From PALSA-1296 sp037143335 (GTDB lineage: Bacteria > Bacteroidota > Ignavibacteria > Palsa-1295): a stretch of 64,000 nt of DNA. The DNA lies in the NCBI GenBank assembly GCA_037143335.1, contig JBAWZA010000012.1, positions 1 to 64,000 of the forward strand, read 5' to 3'. Made by a program: the position numbers and the translations under genes. Positions 36,005-46,200 of the stretch are shown here, in pieces. Positions within the stretch are counted from its first letter, which is position 1. Each line of letters begins with the position of its first letter. The notes below the pieces were generated by a model that saw only the letters and a program-made list of their open reading frames with translations, was not told the origin of the DNA and made no database searches.

Positions 36005-37971
36005 GTTGTCTGGTTCGTACCGTTTGTGTCTTGCTTGAATGTCAAGTACGTATGATCGGATAGTCCTCGCTCATACTCAGCAAGCAATCGCATTCCTTCA
36101 TTGGGTTTTATTCTGTCTGATTTGATCGCCTCGCTAATCTGCTCTTTTAAATTTCGGACAAGTTCTTTTGGATGGTACTGAGTATATTCTAATACTTGCG
36201 CAATAGAATTGCCCTCGATTGTTTCTTCAATGTAAAAGCCAGACTCTTCGTCAGGGTCAAGAAAAATATGCGCTTCGTTCACTCTGCCGAATAAATTATG
36301 CAGATCACCCATGATATCTTGATACGCTCCAGTCATAAATATGCCGATATAATATGGCTCACCATTTTTGAGTGGATGAATAGGCAAGGTCTTACGGACA
36401 TCTCTGATATCAGCAAAGCGACTGATCTTTCCGTCCGAGTCACAAGTAATATCTACGAGCGTTCCGTGGACAGTAGGAGGTTCATTCAATCGGTGAATCG
36501 GTAGAATTGGGAATATCTGTCCGAGTGCCCAGTGATCGAGTAAGCTCTGGAACACTGAAAAATTGCACAAGTACTGATCAGCAAGATGAGGCGCAAGCTC
36601 AGCGATTTCTTCGGGGATTACATCATCATTGTCTGGATCATCGGCGCTGAGTTTGTAGTAATCCGAAATCTCTTCGATAATATGCCAATAGTATGTCTCG
36701 ATTTTTGCTTTTGTGAGGAGGTCAAGAATGCCAAGCTCGAAAGCGTTTTGCGACTCCTCCTTGATTTGCAAAGCATCATGAAGTGCAACACGTGGGTTAA
36801 GCAGCATATTTTCCTTTACTTCAACCAATTGCTTCACCCACTTATGGTCTTGCGGAGAAACCGTAAGGTCGTAGGCAGATTTTGTCTTCTCAATAGCGCC
36901 GAAAACTTGAACAACAAGAACGGAATGGTGGGCGACGATCGCTCTGCCGGATTCAGATACAATGTTTGGATGCGCCACGCCTTCTTCGTCGCAGATATCC
37001 ATGATGTTGTATACGCAGTCTGCGCAATACTCCTCGAGTGTATAATTCGTAGATGAGTGAAAGAGCGAACGACTACCATCATAGTCAACACCTAAGCCTC
37101 CACCAACGTCAATGAAATTTAAATCGGTAAATCCTAATTTCTTTAATTTTGCAAAATACCGCGTTGCTTCTCTGGTAGCTTTCTTAATTGATTGAATGTC
37201 GGGAATTTGCGAACCGATGTGAAAGTGAACCATCTTCAGAGTGCTCATCGCATTTTCTGAACGGAAGTATTCAACAGCCTCCATCAAATCCATCGTCGAG
37301 AGACCGAACTTTGCAGACTCTCCGCCAGATGTTGCCCAAATTCCGCTTGACTTTGCAGCGAGGCGAACACGAATCCCGATCCACGGCTCGACACCAATTT
37401 CCCTAGCATTTTGAAGGATAGATTTTATCTCCTCAAGCTTCTCGGCAATCATAATAACCTTTTTCCCCAAACGGATTCCGTTAAGAGCAGTCCGGATAAA
37501 ATCGTTATCTTTATATCCGTTGCAGATAATAAGTGCGTCAGGATTTTTGTGTGTTGCTAACGCCGCGAATAACTCTGGCTTGGAGCCGGCTTCAAGTCCA
37601 TAATTAAATGGTCGCCCTGCATCTTCGATTTCGTCAATTACCTCGCGGAGCTGATTTACTTTAATCGGAAAGACTCCGCAGTACTTACCGTTATATTTCA
37701 TTTCCGCGATGGAGTCGTTGAACGAACGGTTCAGCCACTCGACTCTGTCGCGGAGTAAATCTTGGAAACGAAGTACAATCGGAAAACGAAGTCCCCGCTC
37801 TGGTGCTTCGGCTAAAACCTTCATGATATCAATACTTGCACCCTTTTGTCGAAGTGGCGAGACCGTGACGTTGCCAATTTCATTTACAGAAAAATACCCA
37901 AGCCCCCAGCGATCAATGCTGTAGGTGGAAATGGCATCCTCTATAGTCCAATCCTGTGTTTCTGTGGTCAT
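36001..37971 (-). CDS. speA: Biosynthetic arginine decarboxylase
   Basis: About 656 residues from the ATG at 37971 (MTTETQDWTIEDAISTYSI); a TTG nine codons upstream is an alternative. The PLP-binding lysine lies in YCGVFPIKVNQLREV, and the alanine-racemase-fold barrel continues with MVHFHIGSQIPDIQ and FIDVGGGLGVDYDGS. The large size and domain order fit SpeA, which makes agmatine from arginine for polyamine synthesis, and not lysine or diaminopimelate decarboxylases (about 400 residues). The next pathway genes (agmatinase or agmatine deiminase) are not in the window. Single gene with a divergent neighbour upstream. Confidence 0.95.
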   Translation of the reverse strand: MTTETQDWTIEDAISTYSIDRWGLGYFSVNEIGNVTVSPLRQKGASIDIMKVLAEAPERGLRFPIVLRFQDLLRDRVEWLNRSFNDSIAEMKYNGKYCGVFPIKVNQLREVIDEIEDAGRPFNYGLEAGSKPELFAALATHKNPDALIICNGYKDNDFIRTALNGIRLGKKVIMIAEKLEEIKSILQNAREIGVEPWIGIRVRLAAKSSGIWATSGGESAKFGLSTMDLMEAVEYFRSENAMSTLKMVHFHIGSQIPDIQSIKKATREATRYFAKLKKLGFTDLNFIDVGGGLGVDYDGSRSLFHSSTNYTLEEYCADCVYNIMDICDEEGVAHPNIVSESGRAIVAHHSVLVVQVFGAIEKTKSAYDLTVSPQDHKWVKQLVEVKENMLLNPRVALHDALQIKEESQNAFELGILDLLTKAKIETYYWHIIEEISDYYKLSADDPDNDDVIPEEIAELAPHLADQYLCNFSVFQSLLDHWALGQIFPILPIHRLNEPPTVHGTLVDITCDSDGKISRFADIRDVRKTLPIHPLKNGEPYYIGIFMTGAYQDIMGDLHNLFGRVNEAHIFLDPDEESGFYIEETIEGNSIAQVLEYTQYHPKELVRNLKEQISEAIKSDRIKPNEGMRLLAEYERGLSDHTYLTFKQDTNGTNQTT

Positions 37972-38096
37972 GCTTTTTAAGTGGGTCGCGGAAAACAAAT
38001 GAACGTGCTAACTTTTACGAGAGGAAACGGTAACACATTTGAGTTGGGAAAAACTTCTCTCAGGCAGTGAAGAAAGAAAAATTAGTAAAATCGGCG

Positions 38097-38960
38097 TTAG
38101 CTTCTGCTCATGCGCTCGAGACGCATAGACTTCGTAGCATACTTCTTGTTAAATGGGGCAATAAAATATGCTTTGATGATGTAACCCCAAAAACTTCTTT
38201 CATTTAGAACTGGGTTGATGTTTGCTTCGATCTTTCTGTGTGCCTTCGGTGTCTCGCTCCAATGAATGCCAGCGCGCTCATGGTGAGCAGTATGAAATCC
38301 GTTATTGAATAGCATTGCATTCAACACTGGTCCCGTGATATTTCTGGAATGATCTATCGGCGATTCTTCATCAGCGTGAACATGCTGCACGTAGTTAAAG
38401 ACAAGCACACTGAAAAGAGAAACTTGATGTGGTATAGCAATAAAAATCAACGCCTTCTTCCAGTCCATATAGAATGTGACGGCATAGAACACTCCGAGTG
38501 CGACATACTGTAGGACAGCAAGGAAAAATTCTTTTCGATCGGTTTGCCAAAGCATCTTGATGTAATCAAAGATTGGTTTCTGCTGGTGGAAACTCGAAAT
38601 GGAGGGATAACTAGTTAGTGAGAAGAGATGGTTCTTTTCGGTAATCCGATACGTGATGGTGTAATCACCTTCCTTGTTGTTAAAAAAATGGTGGTTCTTA
38701 TTATGCGTTGGAATCCATCCGAAAGCGGGAAAGCCGTAGAACAATGTCAGCCAATAATCAGTCAGTACATTCAGTGGCTTTGATCTCCACATCGGAAGGT
38801 GGTTGTGATTATGTGCTATCACAGCTACGGAAACGGCAAAGAACAAACTCGCGACGTAGAGGAAGATGTTAAAGCCCACGACGTTCCACTCCAGAACCAG
38901 GATGGCAGTGGTAACGACCATGTAGATAAGAGTCCGAATATCGGCTTTGTAACGCAGCAT
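38097..38960 (-). CDS. Membrane fatty-acid desaturase
   Basis: About 287 residues from the ATG at 38960; a TTG ten codons upstream is possible. The three histidine clusters that hold two irons are present: HNHNH (~50-54), HNKNHH (~86-91) and HTAHHE in the C-terminal half, along with YVQHVH. Hydrophobic segments around the N-terminus and between clusters give a four-helix membrane protein. It inserts double bonds in acyl chains using O2 and an electron donor. Requirement for O2 points to aerobic growth. Length is short for the desaturase family, but all motifs are kept. Regiospecificity not predictable. Confidence 0.87.
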   Translation of the reverse strand: MLRYKADIRTLIYMVVTTAILVLEWNVVGFNIFLYVASLFFAVSVAVIAHNHNHLPMWRSKPLNVLTDYWLTLFYGFPAFGWIPTHNKNHHFFNNKEGDYTITYRITEKNHLFSLTSYPSISSFHQQKPIFDYIKMLWQTDRKEFFLAVLQYVALGVFYAVTFYMDWKKALIFIAIPHQVSLFSVLVFNYVQHVHADEESPIDHSRNITGPVLNAMLFNNGFHTAHHERAGIHWSETPKAHRKIEANINPVLNERSFWGYIIKAYFIAPFNKKYATKSMRLERMSRS

Positions 38961-39199
38961 AAATAAAATGCAATTCAAGGTGAATAACAATACCCAAGCA
39001 TTACGGGCTCGAGTGGATCAAGTCGGAATGCGGTTCGAAATCTCTAAACACTCAAACATCCAAATTCAATTCATCTCAGACCGTTAGAAATTCATACCAC
39101 TTCACTGAGAATGGCGCTATGCCTTTGACAACTTCAAAATGCATCTCGGACGGAATCCTAACCATAGCGGTGCTGTTTTACGCCGCACTCATGAAAATT

Positions 39200-39282
39200 G
39201 CCCGAGTGGTGAAATGGCAGACACGCTGTCTTCAGGTGGCAGTAATCGAAAGGTTGTGCGAGTTCAAGTCTCGCCTCGGGCA
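39200..39282 (+). tRNA. tRNA-Leu (anticodon CAG)
   Basis: 83 nt, class II. The acceptor stem GCCCGAG/CTCGGGC is perfect. The anticodon arm CTGTC TTCAGGT GGCAG puts CAG in a 7-nt loop after T33 and before G37. A long variable arm (AGTAATCGAAAGGTTGTGC region) and a T arm with GTTCAAGTC follow. Discriminator A; CCA not encoded. It reads in the same direction as the cation-efflux gene that starts 26 nt on. Confidence 0.93.
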
Positions 39283-39308
39283 CAACAAATGGATTGTTCA
39301 ATCAGATA

Positions 39309-40709
39309 ATGGGTTCACAGAGAAATCAGGCATCGTTTCGTACAGCATGGATTTCGATTCTTGTGACCTTGCTATTGATAGGAGCCAAGATTATAGGCGG
39401 TATGCTCTCAGGCTCGCTTGCTCTTATTTCACTCGCTGCTGAATCGGCGATTGATCTCATCGGCGTGATTCTCACACTGATCGCCGTGACGATTACCGCC
39501 AAACCCGCAGACGACGATCATCCCTACGGACACGGTAAGTTCGATAATCTTTCAGCACTTTTCCAGAGCTTGCTCCTCTTAGGCATTGGAGGATGGATTC
39601 TGATTACCGCGGTGGATAGACTCTTGCATCCCACAGCCGTAAAATTATCCGTTGATCTCGTCACGTTTGCCATTTTAGGTGGTTCATTCTTTCTTGATCT
39701 TTGGCGTTCTCAAAAACTGGAAGAAGTAGGGAAGCAAGAAAATTTGCAATCATTGCAAACCGATGCACTCCACTTTTTTGCTGATAGTCTCTCGGTGGCA
39801 GTCGTATTCGTAGGTCTGATATTTTCAAAGTACTTGGGGCTTGATGGTGCAGACTCCTATGCCGCAATTTTGGTGGCAGGGTTTGTCGGTGTTCTGAGTA
39901 TCCGACAAGGAAAGGCGGCACTTGACGGACTTACTGATAGATTTTCCAAAGACTCGGACGTTTCCGAGATTGCCTCTACCATCAAAGAAACCAAAGGGGT
40001 ACACCAACTCGAAAAATTACGAATGCGTCACTCGGGTCCGGATTTATTTATTGATGCCTCTATTTCCTTCAATCGTGTGCTACCCTTTGCATCGGTTGAA
40101 CATATCATTGCTGAGATTCGGGAAGCGATTATCGAAAAATATCCAAGTGCAGAAGTGAACCTTCATCCACGAGCAGTGAAGATGGAGCATGAGTCAACAT
40201 TTGAAACGTTGAAACTCATCACCTCGGAGTTAGGAGTTCTTCCACATAATATCGAGCTGAGTAGAAATGATGCGGACGAGATCACGGTTGATCTGCATCT
40301 TGAGTTTGCACCGAACAGTAGTTTTCTTGAGGCACATGAACTCAGTGAAGAGATCGAAGCGCATATAAAGCATCAGATTCCTTCCATCTCGAAAATCGTC
40401 TTACACCTCGAAGAAGAACGACCCGATTATCAACTCACCCATGTGCACGATATAACATCACAGAATCAGAACTTCATCAATTCTGTAATTGCACTGGCGA
40501 AAAATCAGAGATCAGATGTGATGGATGTCAGAGAAATTATTCTGGTGGAGGCAGAGCCGTATAAAGAAAAGAAACTTGCCTTCACGATTGGTTTGGATAA
40601 GACTCACACGCTGTCGGAAGCCCATGCGATTGTTACGGAGATCGAACAAAAGATTCGTAAGCAATTTCCTGAACTCTCGAGAATCGTGATTCATTCAGAA
40701 CCGGAATAG
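39309..40709 (+). CDS. Cation diffusion facilitator with three C-terminal ZT-dimer-like domains
   Basis: Start at ATG 39309; about 466 residues. The first ~200 residues carry six membrane segments with the CDF metal motifs DDDHPYGHGKFD and HFFADSLS, which hold the transported ion. CDF proteins usually end with one ~80-residue cytoplasmic ZT-dimer domain; here three related ones follow in tandem, starting around DVSEIASTIKETKGV, ETLKLITSELGVLP and FINSVIALAKNQRSD. Each has the same pattern of a long helix and a strand ending HPR, HLEEE or HSEPE. It should export Zn2+, Mn2+ or Fe2+ in exchange for protons. The gene follows tRNA-Leu on the same strand. Confidence 0.85.
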   Translation: MGSQRNQASFRTAWISILVTLLLIGAKIIGGMLSGSLALISLAAESAIDLIGVILTLIAVTITAKPADDDHPYGHGKFDNLSALFQSLLLLGIGGWILITAVDRLLHPTAVKLSVDLVTFAILGGSFFLDLWRSQKLEEVGKQENLQSLQTDALHFFADSLSVAVVFVGLIFSKYLGLDGADSYAAILVAGFVGVLSIRQGKAALDGLTDRFSKDSDVSEIASTIKETKGVHQLEKLRMRHSGPDLFIDASISFNRVLPFASVEHIIAEIREAIIEKYPSAEVNLHPRAVKMEHESTFETLKLITSELGVLPHNIELSRNDADEITVDLHLEFAPNSSFLEAHELSEEIEAHIKHQIPSISKIVLHLEEERPDYQLTHVHDITSQNQNFINSVIALAKNQRSDVMDVREIILVEAEPYKEKKLAFTIGLDKTHTLSEAHAIVTEIEQKIRKQFPELSRIVIHSEPE

Positions 40710-40750
40710 CATTCAGCACTGACCAGATTCTCCGAAAAGTACGAATCGGA

Positions 40751-40779
40751 TTGCACCGTGCTACTGTTTCGTATTTTTG
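40751..40779 (+). promoter_or_regulatory. Bacteroidetes-type promoter for sdhA
   Basis: TATTTTTG at 40772-40779 fits TAnnTTTG, with TTG at 40751-40753, 18 nt upstream. Transcription would start about 10 nt before the ATG at 40797. Confidence 0.45.
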
Positions 40780-40796
40780 TATTCTAAGCTAATTTT

Positions 40797-42554
40797 ATGA
40801 CTCATACATTTGACGTTATTATCGTTGGAGCCGGTGGCGCAGGTTTGCGCGCGGCAGTAGAAATTCCATCAAATTATACGTGTGCTGTTCTCACAAAGGT
40901 GCACCCACTCCGCTCGCATACAGGTGCTGCGCAAGGCGGTGTATGTGCCGCTTTAGGCAACCTTGAGGAGGATAATCCGGAATGGCATGCGTTTGATACG
41001 GTCAAAGGATCTGATTACCTTGGCGACCAGGATGCCATCGAAGTTATGTGCAACGACGCGCCACGCGCAATCGTCGAGCTGGAGCACATGGGTATGCCAT
41101 TTTCTCGGACAGATGAAGGTAAGATTGCCCAGCGTCCGTTTGGTGGCCACACAAAACCAATTGATCGGAATGATCCTGATTCAAAGCGGATTCCAGTCAA
41201 GCGTGCCTGCTATTCCGCTGATAGAACAGGCCATGTGATGCTCCACACACTTTACGAGAACTGCGTAAAGAATAAAGTTAATTTCTTCAGCGAGTATTTT
41301 GTAACGGAGCTTATCTACGAAGAGGGCATTTGCCGCGGAGTTGTCGCTATTGATATCTTGAGCGGTGAAGTAAATATTTTCCGTGCGAAGGCAGTCATGT
41401 TTGCTACTGGTGGCGATGGCAGAATTTGGCGTATCACATCGAACGCTCACGTCGGCACTGGTGATGGATTTATTCTTTCTTATAATAAAGGATTGCCACT
41501 TGAGGATATGGAGTTCATGCAATTCCACCCGACTGGACTCTGGAAATTAGGAATTTTGGTAAGCGAAGCAGCTCGTGGCGAAGGTGGAATCCTTCGCAAC
41601 AAAGATGGAGAGCGCTTCATGGAGCGTTACGCTCCTACGGTGAAAGATCTTGCTCCGCGTGATATGGTTAGTCGTGCGATCTTGACCGAAATACGTGAAG
41701 GGCGCGGCATCAAAGGCTCAGATGGTACTTTCTACGTTGATCTTGATTTAACTCACCTTGATCCGAAGATCATCAACGAGAAACTTCCTGAAATTACGGG
41801 ATTTGCCAGAACATATCTTGGTGTCGAACCTACGAAGGAAGGCGTTCCTATCCAACCGACAGCACATTACGCCATGGGTGGAATTCCAACCGACATCGAA
41901 GGACGCGTTTTGAAGAACGCACAAGGCGAAAAAACGGTCGGATTTTATGCCGCCGGCGAGTGCGCTTGTGTGAGTGTTCATGGCGCAAATAGACTCGGCA
42001 CGAACTCGCTCCTTGATCTTATCGTATTCGGAAGACGTGGTGGCAAAGCCATCGTTGAATTCTTGAAAACTGCTCAGCTCGCTCCGCTGCCCTCTGACGC
42101 AGGCGAGTGGACAACGCAGACTATTGCGGAATTGAAAGCAAGACCAAAAGGCGAAAATTGTTCCATTATCAGAACCGAAATGCAGAACATGATGATGGAA
42201 GATGTTGGCATTTTCAGAAATGAAGAGGGAATGCAACGTGCGATTGGTAAGCTTGCAGAATTAAAAGAGAGATTCAAATCCGTATCAGTGGACGATAAGG
42301 GTTCGCAATTTAATACCGACGTTCTCGAAGTAATTGAGCTTGGAAATCTGTTAGATACGGCAGAGATTGTCGCAATATCGGGTATCAATCGTAAGGAATC
42401 ACGTGGCGCTCATGCTCGCGAGGATTTCACAAATCGGGATGATGTGAATTTCTTGAAGCATACATTCGCCACCAAAGGTGTGGATGGTAAGGTAGTCTTA
42501 GATTATAAACCCGCAACGATTACGAAGTACCAGCCAAAGACACGCGTCTATTAG
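40797..42554 (+). CDS. sdhA: Succinate dehydrogenase/fumarate reductase flavoprotein subunit
   Basis: 585 residues. The FAD dinucleotide motif is DVIIVGAGGAGLRAA, and the flavin-linked histidine is H41 in HPLRSHTGAAQGGV. The substrate-site block MQFHPTGLWKLGILVSEAARGEGG and HYAMGGIPTDIEGRVL are as in SdhA. It oxidises succinate to fumarate and passes electrons to the Fe-S subunit. The gene has its own promoter candidate. No sdhB or sdhC/D is adjacent; the following gene is an unrelated small secreted protein. Length fits SdhA more than the soluble or L-aspartate oxidase relatives. Confidence 0.95.
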   Translation: MTHTFDVIIVGAGGAGLRAAVEIPSNYTCAVLTKVHPLRSHTGAAQGGVCAALGNLEEDNPEWHAFDTVKGSDYLGDQDAIEVMCNDAPRAIVELEHMGMPFSRTDEGKIAQRPFGGHTKPIDRNDPDSKRIPVKRACYSADRTGHVMLHTLYENCVKNKVNFFSEYFVTELIYEEGICRGVVAIDILSGEVNIFRAKAVMFATGGDGRIWRITSNAHVGTGDGFILSYNKGLPLEDMEFMQFHPTGLWKLGILVSEAARGEGGILRNKDGERFMERYAPTVKDLAPRDMVSRAILTEIREGRGIKGSDGTFYVDLDLTHLDPKIINEKLPEITGFARTYLGVEPTKEGVPIQPTAHYAMGGIPTDIEGRVLKNAQGEKTVGFYAAGECACVSVHGANRLGTNSLLDLIVFGRRGGKAIVEFLKTAQLAPLPSDAGEWTTQTIAELKARPKGENCSIIRTEMQNMMMEDVGIFRNEEGMQRAIGKLAELKERFKSVSVDDKGSQFNTDVLEVIELGNLLDTAEIVAISGINRKESRGAHAREDFTNRDDVNFLKHTFATKGVDGKVVLDYKPATITKYQPKTRVY

Positions 42555-42596
42555 CGTTGATTTTTCAAGTCACATTCTTTTCTCAAGACCGCTAAA

Positions 42597-43292
42597 ATGA
42601 TAAAGTGGAAATGTATTGCACTATTTCTGCTTTTCGTTTCAGTGGAAGATGTTGGCGCTCAACACACCAAACATGAGATCGGTCTTTCACTTGCTTGCGG
42701 AGGGCAAATTCCACTTGTCTCATCAGGGAATAATTCTCCCGAATTTTTTCGAAAACCGCTGATTTGGGAAATTCGCTACCAAGCATCAACCGACTTTGTC
42801 CAGGCAATCTCGATTGTGGCACAACATGTAACCGAGTTGCGAAACCGTAAAGCGTTATGGAATGACGTTCCGAATGCGCTAAGCGGAGCATACGATGCCG
42901 AGATAAATGAACGGCTTTCGATTACAACTCTTGGTATCGAAGGAAATCGGACAATTGTGCGAGCTGGGGATTTTCGACTTGGTGTCGGTGTCGGACTTGG
43001 TTATGGTTTCGGTGGAGCTACAGCTAATGTTCGGAGACTTCCTGGATCGGACGTTCAAACTGTGACTTCTTGTGATACATGGAATGGATTTTTGATTTCC
43101 TCCCTCCTTCGTGCCCGCTATTCACTCTATATTTCTGATGGACTCGACATAGGCTTAACAGGCACTGCAAGAATTTGGGGCTTTCCTTCTATCTCTCCGC
43201 TAACCGACTGTCAATCAAGTTACAATGGACCAACACTCCGAAGTGTGATTGAAGCAGGCTACCTCATAGGCATCTCAGTCGGATTCAAATAA
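42597..43292 (+). CDS. Secreted, barrel-like protein of unknown function
   Basis: 231 residues with a signal peptide (CIALFLLFVSVEDVGAQ). The mature part alternates hydrophobic and polar residues with many glycines (LGVGVGLGYGFGG, then DIGLTGTARIWG), typical of a small outer-membrane beta-barrel or porin-like protein. I recognise no family. It follows sdhA by 42 nt on the same strand. Its last 18 nt overlap the end of the helicase-nuclease gene on the opposite strand. Confidence 0.6.
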   Translation: MIKWKCIALFLLFVSVEDVGAQHTKHEIGLSLACGGQIPLVSSGNNSPEFFRKPLIWEIRYQASTDFVQAISIVAQHVTELRNRKALWNDVPNALSGAYDAEINERLSITTLGIEGNRTIVRAGDFRLGVGVGLGYGFGGATANVRRLPGSDVQTVTSCDTWNGFLISSLLRARYSLYISDGLDIGLTGTARIWGFPSISPLTDCQSSYNGPTLRSVIEAGYLIGISVGFK

Positions 43293-46200
43293 TGATAAGA
43301 GTTTAAGCGAAGGGTCACCCAAACCTGCGTAGCACATCTGCTCTTCTGTCTCGAAATAAGGACATTCGCTACAGTGCGACAGTTCACGCTTGATCTCGCC
43401 GAGCGAACTAGCACCTTTAAGATCGAGAATCTCCGAGACTAATTTCTTCAGTTGTGATTCCATTTCAAGAAAATCTTTTTTCTCGAAAATAAATTCTATT
43501 GATTTCCCTGTATGCGTGTAGAGGATATGCGCCTTGACCGTTGGGCTGTTATGCTGTGCCCCAACAAGGTACGCATAAAATTTCATCTGAAATTCATAGC
43601 GTTTTTTCTTTCCGATATTCTCAAACCTGTCTGTTTTATAGTCGAGGATATTCCAAATGCCGTCGTCATCTTTGAATAGTCTGTCAATTATTCCAGAAAG
43701 GATTTGCCCGGATGCTAACTTTGATCGAAGTGGGAATTCTGTTTGTGCGTGAGTCGCTTGTAAAGATTTGATTGCAACCGGTGAACGGAGAATAGTTGAA
43801 GTATCTTCAAGAATTTTCCTTTTATATTCGACTTCTAGCGATTTAGGAAGATGCATTGCCTGATATGTTTCCGCAAATAGCACGTCGAACGCAGATTTAT
43901 CGAAAATCCCTTCTGAATAAAATTGCGATGCACGCTCCATGAGTTTATGGAGCAATTGTCCGAAAACACTGCCATGTACATGCTCTGCTTGAACATCTGC
44001 TTCGTTGAAATAGGGAAGTCGTGATTCCTCTGGTAACCCTAATTGGTATCGTAAAAAATATTTTGTTGGACACTCCAAATATGTAAGAATCTGCGACGGA
44101 CTGTAACGCCCAACGCTTTCAGATGGCGCAATGTCGCGGAGAAGGAATTGTTGCTCTGTATCGCCTTCACTTTCTATATCCTTATGTACTTGCAAGGGCA
44201 GAGCTTCCAACTCTCGAATCACGGGGATGACTACATCAATGGTTGAACTCACATAACCACCTGCTTCAGAGTACCGAGTTATCGTTGTGGGATAGATAAT
44301 CTCATTCGGGACTTCAGCACTGATAGTATTTGTACTCAGTGGGTCAAGAACCCACCCAAGTTTTGATTTTGAATAATCTTTAATATTACTCGCCGAAAGA
44401 ATGAGATGATCGCGAGCGCGTGTCATTGCAACGTAGAAGAGTCGCTTTGCTTCAGCAAGTTCCGTTTGTTTATTCCGAATCTTTATCAACTCGAATACTG
44501 CGTGGTTCGGGTCTTGGTTCGGCAGCTTCAATCCAACGCCAAGTTCTTTATCGAGTATGACTGACACACTGTCAGCTCTTGGACTGACTTGCTTATTATG
44601 AAGATACGGTAAAAATACGATTGGGAATTCAAGCCCTTTCGCGTTATGAATTGTCATCAAATGAACGGAATTCCCACTTTGCTTTTGTTCGGCTTGTGCT
44701 TCCATATCATCGCGCTCGGAAAGGATGGACATTCGCTCGACAAAATCAAATGTACCCGAATATCCTTCGCTTCCGAAACCGCGAGCTAACCGAGTAAATT
44801 TTTCAATATTCGCAATTTTTTGCTCGCTCCCTGATTGAGCTGAAAGAATCCCCATCATGCCAGAGTCATGAATGATTCGTTGTAATAGTTGAGGAGTATT
44901 AATTCGACCGACAAGTTGCAGGTCCTCACTCAGTCGTCTATAAGCATGCACAAGCACTCCTGTTTCATCATCGCCGTAGTTCAGACTCAAACGTTGCCAG
45001 AGACTTGTGACTGATCCAGGTTCCGGCGCTAAACGATAGAGATCAAGATCATTCAATGTGAAATATGGTGATCTCAACGTAGCTGCGAGAGCCAGATCGT
45101 CCTTGGTGTTAATCAGAAATCGGAGATAGTTGAGGAGGTCAAGTATCTCGGGCTGTGAATAAAATCCACGACCACTATAAATAATAAAGGGGATATTATT
45201 TCTTCTAAGTGCCGACTCAATCTCTGACTGATGTGTGCGTTCACGAAGTAAGATCGCAATATCACGATACTCAACACTTCTTGAAACATTTTTTTCAAGC
45301 ACTTGATACCGTTCGAGCTGAGAACCAATAATCGCGCCAATTTTTCGTGCAATCATTTCCACTTCAAAGCTCAAGTCAAGTTTGCTACTCTTATTTTCCT
45401 CACTTTCACCTGCCGATTCCGAATCAGAAACTTCCGTGGTCGGGATCATTATTTCGACCGAACCTTCAACTGAATCGGGACGTGCTTCAATGAGTGAAGT
45501 GAACTCAATATCACTTTTCGCCCCAGTATTTGTAAATAATTTCTCAGAAACAATATTAATAAAGGAGAGGACTTGCGGGAGCATTCTAAATGTCTCAGAA
45601 AGTGGGATGGGGTTGTGTGCCGGGTCGGTTGCAATAATCTCTTCAACCGTTTTGCGATAAAGCTCAATGTCCGCATTTCTAAATGAATAAATTGCTTGCT
45701 TCGGATCTCCGACTACGGTGAGTATTGTATTTGTTTTCAAGTCTCCACTTAACGCTTTCGCAATTTCATACTGCGAAGCATCGGTATCTTGATACTCATC
45801 TATGAGAATATGCGAAAAGCGATTGTTCAGCTCCGAACGCACTTCGGGTATTTTGACCAAAGCTAATGTGCGCTCGATCACATCATCGTGGTCGAGTACA
45901 GAGTAGTTATTTTTTTGGGCGGTATATTCGTCAAGCGCTGTTTCGTGAATTCTGAGAAGTTGTCGGGTATATGCTAAGTATATTTTTGGGTCAGGTCTAT
46001 CGTCCGAGGTTACAACGTATAAAATATTCTCGAGTTGCTTATACTTAGAGAGAAATGATTGTACTTGATTTTGGTGTGCCACATTCACCTCATCATCTTT
46101 GAATAGATTACGTCTCAGCTCACTTTTTTGAGTAAAAAACGTTTCCTTCAGTGCCTTATAGGCTTTGATAAGTTCTAGTGGTGTGTTTGAAGAATTGAAA

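Noticed and set aside
39119..39442. Open frame across tRNA-Leu
   Set aside because: It contains the whole tRNA and overlaps the cation-efflux gene in another frame.
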